DNA from: Sphingosinicella sp. CPCC 101087
GTDB lineage: Bacteria; Pseudomonadota; Alphaproteobacteria; Sphingomonadales; Sphingomonadaceae
Reading direction: 5' to 3'
Length of the DNA stretch: 64,000 nucleotides
Assembly (NCBI RefSeq): GCF_004151485.1
Contig: NZ_SBFF01000001.1
Coordinates: forward strand, 62,001 to 126,000
Position 1 is the first letter of the stretch. Each line of letters opens with the position of its first letter. A model generated the notes under the pieces. That model was given only the letters and a program-made list of their open reading frames with translations, ran no database searches and was not told the origin of the DNA. This document shows positions 24,778 through 33,838 of this stretch, piece after piece. The position numbers and the translations under genes are program-made.

Positions 24778-25533
24778 ATGATGGACGACATGCCTCGCGA
24801 CCTGACGGGCAAGCCGGGCGAGCGGCCCAAGCAGATCCACGACGCGATCGCGCACGATCTCGGCGTGGCGATCGTGAGCGGCGTCTACACGCCCGGACAG
24901 ATGCTTCCCGGGGAAGCGAAGTTCAGTTCCGGACTCAAGGTTTCGCGAGGGGCATATCGCGAAGCCATTCGCATTCTGGCGGCGAAGGGATTGGTGAAGA
25001 GCCGGACCAAGAGCGGCACGCGTGTCAGCGAGCGCCGGCGTTGGAACATCCTCGATATCGACGTCCTCGCCTGGATGTTCGAGGTCGAGCCGAGCGAGAC
25101 CTTCATCCGGGACATTTTCGAGCTACGACTGATCGTCGAACCGGCGGCGGCGGCACTTGCCGCCACCCGGCGCACAAGTCGCGAACTCGGCCGCATGGGA
25201 CATGCGCTGGAGGAGATGGAACGGTTCGGCCTGCTCAGCGAGCATGGGCGCGCCGCCGATCAGGCGTTCCACAACATGATCCTGGAATCGACCCGCAACG
25301 AGGCGGTGATATCGCTTTCCAGCACGATATCGGCGGCGGTGGGATGGACGACGGTGTTTGCGCGGCGCGAGCGGGCCGCCGTGCGAGACCCGATGCCCGA
25401 CCATTACCGGCTGTTCGACGCGCTGGCCCAAGGCGATCCGCACCAGGCGCGAACATGCATGATCACGCTCATCGACCATGCCTTGCAGGACACCGGGATA
25501 GGATCGGTCCGGGATCCGGCGCTGTCCGTCTAG
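24778..25533 (+). CDS. GntR-family regulator, FadR subfamily (FCD domain)
   Basis: Predicted 251-residue regulator. An N-terminal winged helix covers about residues 18-85 (HDAIAHDLGVAIVSGVYTPGQMLPGE, then SRGAYREAIRILAAKGLVKSR). It is followed by an all-helical FCD ligand domain with FELRLIVEPAAAALAA, the metal-ligand region DQAFHNMIL and a late HYRLFDAL histidine. Tandem ATG codons at 24778 and 24781 and another at 24790 make the exact start uncertain. FCD regulators usually sense sugar acids. The divergent operon encodes a sugar-acid dehydratase, and two TGGT-N3-ACCA sites lie between. Confidence 0.9.
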   Translation: MMDDMPRDLTGKPGERPKQIHDAIAHDLGVAIVSGVYTPGQMLPGEAKFSSGLKVSRGAYREAIRILAAKGLVKSRTKSGTRVSERRRWNILDIDVLAWMFEVEPSETFIRDIFELRLIVEPAAAALAATRRTSRELGRMGHALEEMERFGLLSEHGRAADQAFHNMILESTRNEAVISLSSTISAAVGWTTVFARRERAAVRDPMPDHYRLFDALAQGDPHQARTCMITLIDHALQDTGIGSVRDPALSV

Positions 25534-25762
25534 TAATGGTGCCTGCTCAGCATCGAGGCGATCTGCAGGAGCGGGACCATTCCAGCACTTCGGCGCGATC
25601 GGACAGCCGCCCTTCGCCCGTCCACATTCTTGCGAAGCGACCCGATTCCTCGCGCGAGCGGGCGGGAACCGAATCCTCTCGTAGCGCTTCTGGCCACGCA
25701 AGCTTCGAGGAACGATCAATGCCGGGCGCGCGCATCCTCATCTCGAACTGGGCGGGACGGGC

Positions 25763-26866
25763 GTGAGCGCGCTGTTCGCGCCGCTACGCATCCGCGGCCT
25801 CGAGCTTGCGAACCGGATCGTGATCGCGCCCATGTGCCAATATTCGGCAGTGGACGGGTGCATGACGGACTGGCACCTCATCCATCTCGGCCACCTCGCG
25901 CTCTCGGGTGCGGCGCTCCTGACGATAGAGGCGACCGCGGTCCTGCCCGAGGGCCGCATCTCCTATGCCGATGTCGGCCTGTGGGACGACCAAAGCGAGG
26001 CCGCGATGGGACGCGTTCTCGAAAGCGTCCGGCGCTGGTCCGACATGCCGATCGCGCTTCAGATCGCGCACGCCGGTCGCAAGGCCTCGACCGACCTGCC
26101 CTGGAAGGGCGGCGCGCAGATCCCTCCGGGCAAGAAGAACGGCTGGACCACCTTCGCCCCCTCCCCCATCGCCTATGGCGAGGATGAAGATCCGCCCGAG
26201 GCGCTCGATCGCGACGGCCTCGCCCGCGTGCGGGACGCCTTCGCCGAAGCGGCGCGGCGCGCGGCGCGGCTCGGAGTCGACGCCGTCCAGATCCACGCGG
26301 CGCACGGATATCTGCTGCACCAATTTCTGTCGCCGCTGTCGAACCGACGCGAGGACGACTATGGCGGCCGCCTCGAGAATCGCATTCGGTTCCCGCTCGA
26401 GGTGTTCGACGCCGTGCGGGCGGCCTTTCCCGCGGACAAGGCGGTGACGGTGCGGGTTTCCGGCTCCGACTGGGTCGACGGCGGCTGGGATGCCGAGCAG
26501 ACGGTCGCCTTCGCGGCGGCGCTCGAGGCACGGGGATGCGATGCGATCCATGTCTCGAGCGGCGGACTTCACCCGGGGCAACGGATTCCGGTCGGGCCAA
26601 GCTATCAGGTGCCGCTCGCGCGGGCCGTGAAAATGGCGACGCGGATGCCGGTCGTGGCCGTCGGCCACATCACGGAGTTCGACCAGGCGGAGGCGATCGT
26701 GGGCACCGGCGATGCGGACCTGGTGGCACTCGCCCGCGCCATGCTGTTCAATCCCCGTTGGCCCTGGCACGCTGCCGCTCATCTCGGGGCTCGCGTCAAG
26801 GCGCCGGACCAGTACCTCCGTTCACAGCCTCGCCAGAATCGCGACCTCTTCGACTTCGGCCAGTGA
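25763..26866 (+). CDS. Old Yellow Enzyme-family NADH:flavin oxidoreductase, YqjM/NamA type
   Basis: Predicted 367-residue FMN-dependent TIM-barrel ene-reductase with a GTG start. The redox-tuning cysteine and active-site tyrosine of the thermophilic-like (YqjM) class are visible as C25 and Y27 in APMCQYS. The substrate-binding histidine pair lies in QIHAAHGYLLHQFLSPLSNRR, with the conserved DDYGGRLENR just after. LQIAHAGRK supplies flavin contacts. It should reduce activated C=C bonds of enones or nitro compounds. It stands alone: 229 bp from the gntR gene with no other feature seen, and 274 bp before the ArsR gene. Confidence 0.92.
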   Translation: MSALFAPLRIRGLELANRIVIAPMCQYSAVDGCMTDWHLIHLGHLALSGAALLTIEATAVLPEGRISYADVGLWDDQSEAAMGRVLESVRRWSDMPIALQIAHAGRKASTDLPWKGGAQIPPGKKNGWTTFAPSPIAYGEDEDPPEALDRDGLARVRDAFAEAARRAARLGVDAVQIHAAHGYLLHQFLSPLSNRREDDYGGRLENRIRFPLEVFDAVRAAFPADKAVTVRVSGSDWVDGGWDAEQTVAFAAALEARGCDAIHVSSGGLHPGQRIPVGPSYQVPLARAVKMATRMPVVAVGHITEFDQAEAIVGTGDADLVALARAMLFNPRWPWHAAAHLGARVKAPDQYLRSQPRQNRDLFDFGQ

Positions 26867-27105
26867 GAGCCTGAGGACATCCCGTCTCCGCGCCAAAGCC
26901 TGTGTTGGAGGCTGGTCGTGAGCCAAAGCGGGATCACGGGGGCTTCACACCCAAGCGCGGTTCGGCCGAGCGCTCGTGGGGGGTTCCCAGCTTCATTCGT
27001 CGAAAGTGATGGCGGGGCGGCCGCGGCGTCGCTTGCGAGCCGTTGTGGCAATCAAGGCCGCCGATGCGAGGCTGGCCCGGCCGCAACGAGACGGACGGAC
27101 CGATA

Positions 27106-27125
27106 TTGACAAAAATTTCTGTCAA
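27106..27125. promoter_or_regulatory. Inverted repeat, likely ArsR-type operator overlapping a -35 element
   Basis: TTGACA and TGTCAA are separated by 8 AT-rich bases, ending 15 bp before the ATG of the ArsR-like gene. The left arm is also a consensus -35 hexamer. Autoregulation by the downstream protein is inferred. The rest of the 274-bp gap before it shows no gene. Confidence 0.5.
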
Positions 27126-27140
27126 TGCGATCTCGCTCCC

Positions 27141-27731
27141 ATGGACGACCTTGCCGTCATCGACACCGCCGCCGTCGCGACCGTCGCGCTGGATCCCGTA
27201 AAGACCCGTCTGCTCGCCCAACTCTCCGCACCGGCCTCCGCCGCATCGCTGGCCGGGCGAGTGGGCCTCACACGCCAAAAGGTGAACTATCACCTGCGCG
27301 CCCTGGAGGATCACGGGCTGGTCGAGGCGGCCGAGGAACGCCGCTGGGGTGGCCTGACCGAGCGGTTGGTGGTCGCGACCGCGTCGTCCTACGTCATTTC
27401 GCCGTCGGCGCTCGGCTCAATCGGCGCCGATCCTTCCCGCAATAGCGACCGCCTATCAGCCAGCTATCTCATAGCCCTGGCCGCTCGCGTCGTCCGTGAG
27501 GTCGGCGATCTGTGGCGCAACGCCCGGCAGAGCGAGAAGCGTCTTGCTACGCTGTCGATCGACACCGTCATCCGCTTCCGGTCGCCCGCCGACCGCGCCG
27601 CCTTCACGGCCGATCTCGCCAGCGCCGTCGCGACGCTTGCGGCGCGCTATCATGACGAACGTGCGCCGGGCGGGCGGCCGCACCGGCTGGTGGTCGCGTC
27701 TTATCCGGCGCCTTCCGAGGCCCACTGCTGA
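27141..27731 (+). CDS. ArsR-family helix-turn-helix regulator
   Basis: Predicted 196-residue protein. The N-terminal winged helix (DPVKTRLLAQLSAPASAASLAGRVGLTRQKVNYHLRALEDHGLVEAAEERRWGG in pieces) has the KVNYHLRALEDHGLV recognition-helix core of ArsR proteins. The C-terminal extension has no cysteine metal-binding set, so metal sensing is unlikely. The ATG at 27141 follows the inverted repeat at 27106-27125. It lies 12 bp before an SRPBCC-domain gene. ArsR plus SRPBCC (AHSA1-like) pairs are a common two-gene arrangement of unknown ligand. Confidence 0.82.
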   Translation: MDDLAVIDTAAVATVALDPVKTRLLAQLSAPASAASLAGRVGLTRQKVNYHLRALEDHGLVEAAEERRWGGLTERLVVATASSYVISPSALGSIGADPSRNSDRLSASYLIALAARVVREVGDLWRNARQSEKRLATLSIDTVIRFRSPADRAAFTADLASAVATLAARYHDERAPGGRPHRLVVASYPAPSEAHC

Positions 27732-27743
27732 AAGGATAGCTTC

Positions 27744-28544
27744 ATGCCCATCAAGAAGGACGAAAACGGCACGCGCTGGGTCGAGATGAACCTGATTGTG
27801 CCCGGCACGCCCGAGCAGGTGTGGCAGGCGATCGCAACCGGGCCAGGCTATGCGGCCTGGTTCACGCCGGCGACGATCGAGGAGCGCGTCGGTGGAGCGA
27901 TCCGCTTCGACATGGGCGAGAATGGCGAATCCCGGGGCGAGGTGACCGCCTGGGAGCCGCCCCTGCGGTTCGGCTATGTGGAGCGCGATTGGGCCGAGGG
28001 CGCGCCCCCTCTCGCCACCGAAATCACGGTGACGGCCAAGTCGGGAGGCCGCTGCCTGGTCCGCATGGTCCACTCGCTATTCGCCTCGACGGACGAGTGG
28101 GACGACCAGATGGAAGGATTTGAAGGCGGCTGGCCCGCCTTCTTCGAGGTGCTGCGCCTTTATCTCTCGCATTTCGCCGGCATGGAAGCGGCCGTTGCTT
28201 CCGCCATGACGCGCTTCGAAGCGCCGCAGCTCGAAGTCTGGAAGAGGATGACCGAACGGCTGGGGCTTGCCGGAGTCGATGCCGGCGAGAGAAGGACGAC
28301 CCCGCAAACACCGGAGAGGCTGTCGGCGATCGTCGAGCGCATGGAGCAGGACAACAGGCAGCGCTATGTTCTGCTGCGGCTGACCGAACCTACCCCGGGC
28401 ATCGCGCTGTTAGGGACTTACGGCGTCGACAATGCCGTCAATGCCAGCCTGGCCTTCTATCTGTATGGCGAGGAGGCTGGAGCGCGCGCGGCGGCGAGCG
28501 AACCGGCATGGCGCGACTGGCTCGCGAAACTCGTGACGCCTTGA
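27744..28544 (+). CDS. SRPBCC / AHSA1-like domain protein
   Basis: Predicted 266-residue protein. The N-terminal half is a START-like hydrophobic-pocket fold with IVPGTPEQVWQAIATGPGYAAWF, GGAIRFDMG and a late helix (GWPAFFEVLRLYLSHF). The C-terminal ~100 residues are less familiar and may be a second, divergent SRPBCC-like domain. It follows the ArsR regulator by 12 bp with an AAAGG ribosome site in the gap. Function is probably binding or modifying a small hydrophobic molecule; nothing more can be read. Confidence 0.75.
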   Translation: MPIKKDENGTRWVEMNLIVPGTPEQVWQAIATGPGYAAWFTPATIEERVGGAIRFDMGENGESRGEVTAWEPPLRFGYVERDWAEGAPPLATEITVTAKSGGRCLVRMVHSLFASTDEWDDQMEGFEGGWPAFFEVLRLYLSHFAGMEAAVASAMTRFEAPQLEVWKRMTERLGLAGVDAGERRTTPQTPERLSAIVERMEQDNRQRYVLLRLTEPTPGIALLGTYGVDNAVNASLAFYLYGEEAGARAAASEPAWRDWLAKLVTP

Positions 28545-28624
28545 GCGGTTGAGAACCAGAACGTGCGGGACGGCAATGGAGCCGCCCCATGCACCCGCCG
28601 TCCATGCGAAGCTTCTCAGTGGAA

Positions 28625-28700
28625 TGGTGGAGCCGAGGGGGATCGAACCCCTGACCTTCGCAATGCCATTGCGACGCTCTCCCAGCTGAGCTACGGCCCC
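28625..28700 (-). tRNA. tRNA-Ala (anticodon GGC)
   Basis: A complete 76-nt cloverleaf including encoded CCA. The acceptor stem is GGGGCCG with CGGCTCC, the anticodon stem is TCGCA/TGCGA with loop ATGGCAT, and the T arm carries GGTTCGATCC. The loop anticodon GGC reads the GCC codon, a major alanine codon in this GC-rich genome. Confidence 0.96.
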
Positions 28701-28875
28701 GAACCTTTTCGCCATCGCGTTGGGCCGCGATGGAATGAGCGGGAGCCGTGCCGAAGCACCGCGTCCCGCTCTGGTGATGCGCCGCATTTAGGGGACCCGG
28801 CGCTGGTCCGCAAGTAGCCCGATCAGAGGTCGGAGCAGATTGCCATCGGAGCCGTCCCGCGGCTCGCCGGACGGC

Positions 28876-29202
28876 TCAAACCTCCTCGTCGTCGTCGCCC
28901 GTCTTGGCGACCCCGATATCGTCGTCCCCGCCGAGATCGACCTCGTCGTCGGGATTTTCCTCGGCGTCGGTGTCGACGTCGATGTCGAGATCGTCGGCCG
29001 CGAGATCCGTATCCTCCTTCTCCACCTCCGCTTCGGGCTTGGCCGCCTCGAACGGCATCGGCTGCTTGGACTTGAGGACCGGTTCGGGATACCAGGAAAC
29101 GCCGCAATTAAGGCAGTTTACCGGATCGTCCTTGCCGAGATCATAAAAGCGGGTCGCGCATTTCGGGCAGGTCCGCTTGGTGCCCCATTCAGGCTTCACC
29201 AT
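28876..29202 (-). CDS. TIGR02300 family protein (FYDL zinc-ribbon plus acidic tail)
   Basis: Predicted 108-residue protein. The N-terminal zinc ribbon has two CxxC pairs (TCPKCATRFYDLGKDD and NCLNCGVSWYP). The C-terminal half is very acidic, dominated by Asp and Glu, and ends GDDDEEV. This pattern is the alphaproteobacterial TIGR02300 family, of unknown function. In related genomes it lies near aroA-cmk-rpsA; here it is divergent from cmk with 217 bp between and no aroA. Confidence 0.88.
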   Translation of the reverse strand: MVKPEWGTKRTCPKCATRFYDLGKDDPVNCLNCGVSWYPEPVLKSKQPMPFEAAKPEAEVEKEDTDLAADDLDIDVDTDAEENPDDEVDLGGDDDIGVAKTGDDDEEV

Positions 29203-29419
29203 GGGTGAAAGAACTCCGTTCTCGAACTGTTTGAAATGGGCGCCGCGACGACACGGGCCCGGTTGGCGCGCGCCTTGCCACATGGGTGTCGCGCTGTCAA
29301 AGCCGCGGGAAAGCGGGCCTGGCGCACCGGGAAAGCCGTTGCCCCTGACCGCCACAAGCCGATAGAGGCCGATCGATGAGACCATCGCCCGAAGCGGCGC
29401 CCGAGAGGCGGGCGCGCGC

Positions 29420-30058
29420 ATGATCATCGCCGTCGACGGGCCCGCCGCGAGCGGCAAGGGAACGATTGCGCGCGCCCTGGCCGAGCATTTTTCCCTGCCG
29501 CACATGGACACCGGCCTCCTCTACCGGGCCGCCGCCCTGAACCTGCTGGGCATGGGCGGCGATCCCGAGAGCGAATTTGCGGCGGCGCGAGCCTGCGACC
29601 TTTCGCAGATCGACCTGGCCGACCCCGAACTCAGGAGCGAGACGGTGGGCGGGATCGCTTCTCGAATCTCCGCTTATCCACTCGTGCGCGAAGCTTTGCT
29701 CGAGCGGCAGCGCCGCTTCGCCGCCCAGCCGGGCGGGGCGGTGCTCGACGGCCGCGACATCGGCACGATCGTCGTGCCCCAGGCCGACGTGAAGCTGTTC
29801 GTCACCGCAAGCCCCGAAGTTCGGGCCCAGCGCCGTTTTGCCGAGCTCAAGCGCATCGGCCTCGACGTCCACCAGGCCGACGTCCTCGCCGACATTCGCG
29901 CCCGGGACGAGCGGGACGAGGGCCGCAGCGCGGCGCCGCTCCGAATGGCCGGGGATGCCTGTCTTATCGACACCAGCGCCATGGAGGTGGCGGCCGCCGT
30001 CGAAGCGGCGATCGCGGCCGTCGAGCGCGCGCGCGCGGGCCGCCGCCGCGACGACTGA
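29420..30058 (+). CDS. cmk: Cytidylate kinase
   Basis: Predicted 212-residue cytosolic kinase phosphorylating CMP and dCMP. The P-loop GPAASGKGTIA is at residues 6-16, followed by the family's MDTGLLYRAAAL block. The VLDGRDIGTIV CMP-binding segment and a late RDERDEGRSAAPL lid complete it. Length is normal. It is followed by rpsA in the usual order. The 217 bp upstream hold no aroA, which often precedes cmk in alphaproteobacteria. Confidence 0.95.
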   Translation: MIIAVDGPAASGKGTIARALAEHFSLPHMDTGLLYRAAALNLLGMGGDPESEFAAARACDLSQIDLADPELRSETVGGIASRISAYPLVREALLERQRRFAAQPGGAVLDGRDIGTIVVPQADVKLFVTASPEVRAQRRFAELKRIGLDVHQADVLADIRARDERDEGRSAAPLRMAGDACLIDTSAMEVAAAVEAAIAAVERARAGRRRDD

Positions 30059-30096
30059 GCCACTGGCCGCCCCCCCGGGCGGCAGGCCGGCGCGCC

Positions 30097-30353
30097 TTGC
30101 TCCTTGTGCCACTCTTGTCTATATGCCGGCGCGTCCAACGGGCGGTGACGCGCGTGGAAAGCCGAATCGGCATAGCGCGTAAGGGGCGGCGGCGCCGCCT
30201 CTTGACGCGCCTTTTTGCTTGAAGCCGGCCTCCAGGCGCCGCCTCGCGGACGCCGCACCGGTGCGAGGCCGTTGCGGCAACATCACTCTGGCCCGGCCCG
30301 CGCGCTTTCATGAAGATCACGCGGTGCGGACCGGTATTATGAAGGTATTGCAC
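30097..30353 (+). promoter_or_regulatory. Putative rpsA promoter and structured leader
   Basis: A TTGCTC/TATATG pair with a 17-bp spacer (30097-30102 and 30120-30125) could start transcription near 30132, leaving a leader of about 220 nt before rpsA. The leader contains inverted repeats, ACGCGC (30148-30153) with GCGCGT (30175-30180), and GGCGGC with GCCGCC around 30185-30199. S1 autoregulation through its leader is known in other bacteria; here it is only suggested. Confidence 0.35.
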
Positions 30354-32057
<1,704 letters not shown>

Positions 32058-32067
32058 GAACAAGCCG

Positions 32068-32103
32068 GCGGGCGGTCTTCGAGGCCGCCCGCCGCGCTTT
32101 CAT
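32068..32103 (+). terminator. rpsA terminator
   Basis: A perfect 9-bp stem, GGCGGGCGG with CCGCCCGCC around a 9-base loop, begins 11 bases after the rpsA stop and is followed by GCGCTTTC. The T-run is short, so termination may be partial. Confidence 0.5.
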
Positions 32104-32273
32104 CAAGCCAATCTCTAGCGCCTTTGAATTGCACGGATTTTCGATCGCCAGCGATATTGCATTTTGCACATTTCGGTGCGACTGTCCGCCTCGGCCGCTT
32201 CGGTTGCATGGGGACGCTGCGATTCCGACGGGGCCCCACGACAGAGGATTTTCGCTTTGAACAGGGGGGAGCC

Positions 32274-32552
32274 GTGATTCGGTCCGAACTCGTCCAGAAG
32301 CTTTGTGATGACCATCCCGATCTGACGCTCAAAGAGGTCGAGCGGGTCGTGTCTGCATTCTTCGATTCGATCATAGAGCAGCTGCAGAATGAAGGACGCG
32401 TCGAGCTTCGCGGCTTCGGCGCCTTCTCGACCCGCGGCCGCGACGCCCGCAAGGGCCGCAATCCACGCACCGGGGAGCCGGTCGACGTCTCCGCCAAGCG
32501 CGTGCCCTATTTCAAGCCGGGCAAAGAAATGCGCGAGCGCCTGAACGTCTGA
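32274..32552 (+). CDS. ihfB: Integration host factor subunit beta
   Basis: Predicted 92-residue DNA-bending protein. The GTG start at 32274 follows AGGGGGGAG and gives the family start (M)IRSELVQKL. The HU/IHF signature [22 protein letters not shown] is complete in two halves, with the intercalating proline in RNPRTG and the C-terminal [14 protein letters not shown]. It pairs with IhfA, not in this window, to bend DNA in recombination and promoters. Its position after rpsA is the usual one. Confidence 0.94.
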   Translation: MIRSELVQKLCDDHPDLTLKEVERVVSAFFDSIIEQLQNEGRVELRGFGAFSTRGRDARKGRNPRTGEPVDVSAKRVPYFKPGKEMRERLNV

Positions 32553-32638
32553 GGGGCGCCGGGCCGCGCGGCACCACGCGCGCCTCATCCTTCCGTGATC
32601 CGTCGAGCGTCGCCTTGACGAATGCGTCGCCCCAGGGC

Positions 32639-32663
32639 GGCGGCTCCGATCGTCGGAGCCGCC
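32639..32663. repeat. Perfect 11-bp inverted repeat in the ihfB-trnL gap
   Basis: GGCGGCTCCGA and its complement flank a 3-base loop, 86 bases after ihfB. No T-tract follows, so it may be a weak or bidirectional terminator. The 365-bp stretch 32553-32917 otherwise shows no gene with family features. Confidence 0.4.
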
Positions 32664-32917
32664 ACGGGCGCCCAGCCGAAGGGCGGCGCCGGGCGGATGC
32701 GGCGAGACGCTAACGGCTCGACGCTCGAAAATGCCTGCCCTGCCCGTTGGCCGCATTCCTCCGGAGGCCAAGAATGGCGGACCTCCGCCGTTCGCCGGAA
32801 CGCTCGCCGCGCGGAAAGCGGAACCCCTGCCGCCCGACGGCGCGGCGGGAGCGAACCAGCCGGATCGGGATTTGCTCGCCTTCCGCGGTTCGCTGTGGCA
32901 GTGGCGGAGGCCCACGT

Positions 32918-33233
32918 GCGGACGTGGCGAAATGGTAGACGCTGCAGACTTCAATTGGAGTGCCCGGCCGGAAACGACCGGAGTAGAACCGCTCAAAGTC
33001 GGGGAACGCTAACAGGCTCGCGCCTCAGGCCAATCCCGAGCCAAGCCCCTCCCCTCCCGGGAAGCGGAAGGTGTAGAGACTGGACGGGCGGCGCCTAAGG
33101 CCGAAAGGCTAAGGCGAAGGGACAGTCCGGACCACGAACGCCCGGGCACTGCCGGGCGGCGGCGAAAGCCGAAGTGGGGTGAAAATCTGCTACCCGACAG
33201 GGTGTGCGGGTTCGAGTCCCGCCGTCCGCACCA
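32918..33233 (+). tRNA. tRNA-Leu (anticodon UAA) interrupted by a group I intron
   Basis: The 5' exon (32918-32951, 34 nt) carries the acceptor strand GCGGACG, a D arm and the anticodon stem strand GCAGA with loop bases CTT. The 3' exon (33182-33233, 52 nt) carries AAAA, TCTGC, a class-II variable arm (ACCC/GGGT), the T arm GCGGGTTCGAGTCCCGC, CGTCCGC, A and encoded CCA. Joining them gives a normal 86-nt tRNA-Leu with loop CTTAAAA, so the anticodon is UAA. The break falls directly after U34. Both exon halves pair perfectly in the acceptor and anticodon stems, so the gene looks functional once spliced. Confidence 0.93.
32952..33181 (+). ncRNA. Group I self-splicing intron in tRNA-Leu(UAA)
   Basis: The intron is 230 nt and has no open reading frame. 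Exon bases ACUU can pair with GAGU at about 32958-32961, giving P1 with the required U-G wobble at the 5' splice site. GGCCAATCCCGAGCCAAG at 33028-33045 resembles the conserved P3-P4 block of trnL(UAA) introns (GGCAATCCTGAGCCAA). P7 is seen as GACTG (33078-33082) with CAGTC (33123-33127), enclosing a P8-like hairpin with a GAAA loop. The intron ends in G (33181), the usual omega-G. Splicing needs only a guanosine cofactor in this class. Boundaries follow from the exon pairing. Confidence 0.9.
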
Positions 33234-33519
33234 AGACTCACGTCGAACGGTCAGCCAAAGCCGGTTCAGGACGGCGTTGCATCCAGGCCGGCGGGCGAGG
33301 CCCCGGGCCGGCGCGCACGAAGGTCGTCCGAGCCGACCCTCAACGGACCGCCCCTTGCGCAAGTGGCCCTCCATCACCATCTCGGTTGCATCGAGTTTCG
33401 GCCGAACGACATGGCCTCGCCGCTCAACAGCGTGCCTGACTAGCTACTTCTCTCCAGATCTCGACTTCACCGCCGCGCCACGGGCGCGGCTCGACGCACG
33501 CATGTTGAAAGGAATTCCC

Positions 33520-33729
33520 ATGACCATAGGCACCGTAAAATGGTTCGACAGCCAGAAGGGCTTCGGCTTCATCCAGCCTGAAGACGACAGCAAGGACGTC
33601 TTCGTTCACATCAGCGCGGTAGAACGCGCAGGCATGACCGGCCTGAATGAGGGCCAGAAGCTCTCCTTCGAAATCGTAGCGGACGGCCGCAGTGGCAAGT
33701 CCGCCGCGGAGGAGCTCAGCGCAGCCTAA
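33520..33729 (+). CDS. Cold-shock protein, CspA family
   Basis: Predicted 69-residue single cold-shock domain. Both RNA-binding motifs are present: KGFGFIQ (RNP1, residues 15-21) and VFVHIS (RNP2, residues 30-35). AAAGGAA sits about 6 bases before the ATG. These proteins bind single-stranded RNA and DNA as chaperones; several paralogues per genome are usual, so cold induction is not certain. The 286-bp gap upstream, after trnL, may hold a long 5' leader as in other csp genes. A strong hairpin follows at 33789. Confidence 0.93.
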   Translation: MTIGTVKWFDSQKGFGFIQPEDDSKDVFVHISAVERAGMTGLNEGQKLSFEIVADGRSGKSAAEELSAA

Positions 33730-33788
33730 GCGGCGCCAAGCCCCTTGATCGGCCTGACCACGGATGTACTGGCAGGGCGATGACTTCG

Positions 33789-33822
33789 GCCCCGTGCCTG
33801 GCTCGCCAGGTGCGGGGCTTTT
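33789..33822 (+). terminator. Rho-independent terminator after the cold-shock gene
   Basis: GCCCCG-TG-CCTGG pairs with CCAGG-TG-CGGGGC around a CTCG loop, followed by TTTT. It lies 60 bp after the csp stop and ends only 17 bp before the desaturase ATG, so readthrough would decide coexpression of the two genes. Confidence 0.85.
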
Positions 33823-33838
33823 ACAGACCTGGATATCC

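Noticed and set aside
32622..33098. Short plus-strand frames between ihfB and trnL
   Set aside because: They run into the tRNA and intron, have arginine-rich composition typical of non-coding GC-rich DNA and no start signals.
32918..33233. tmRNA (ssrA)
   Set aside because: tRNA-like ends enclose a long insert, but there is a full D arm, anticodon stem and class-II variable arm and no tag-peptide frame. A tRNA-Leu with group I intron explains everything.
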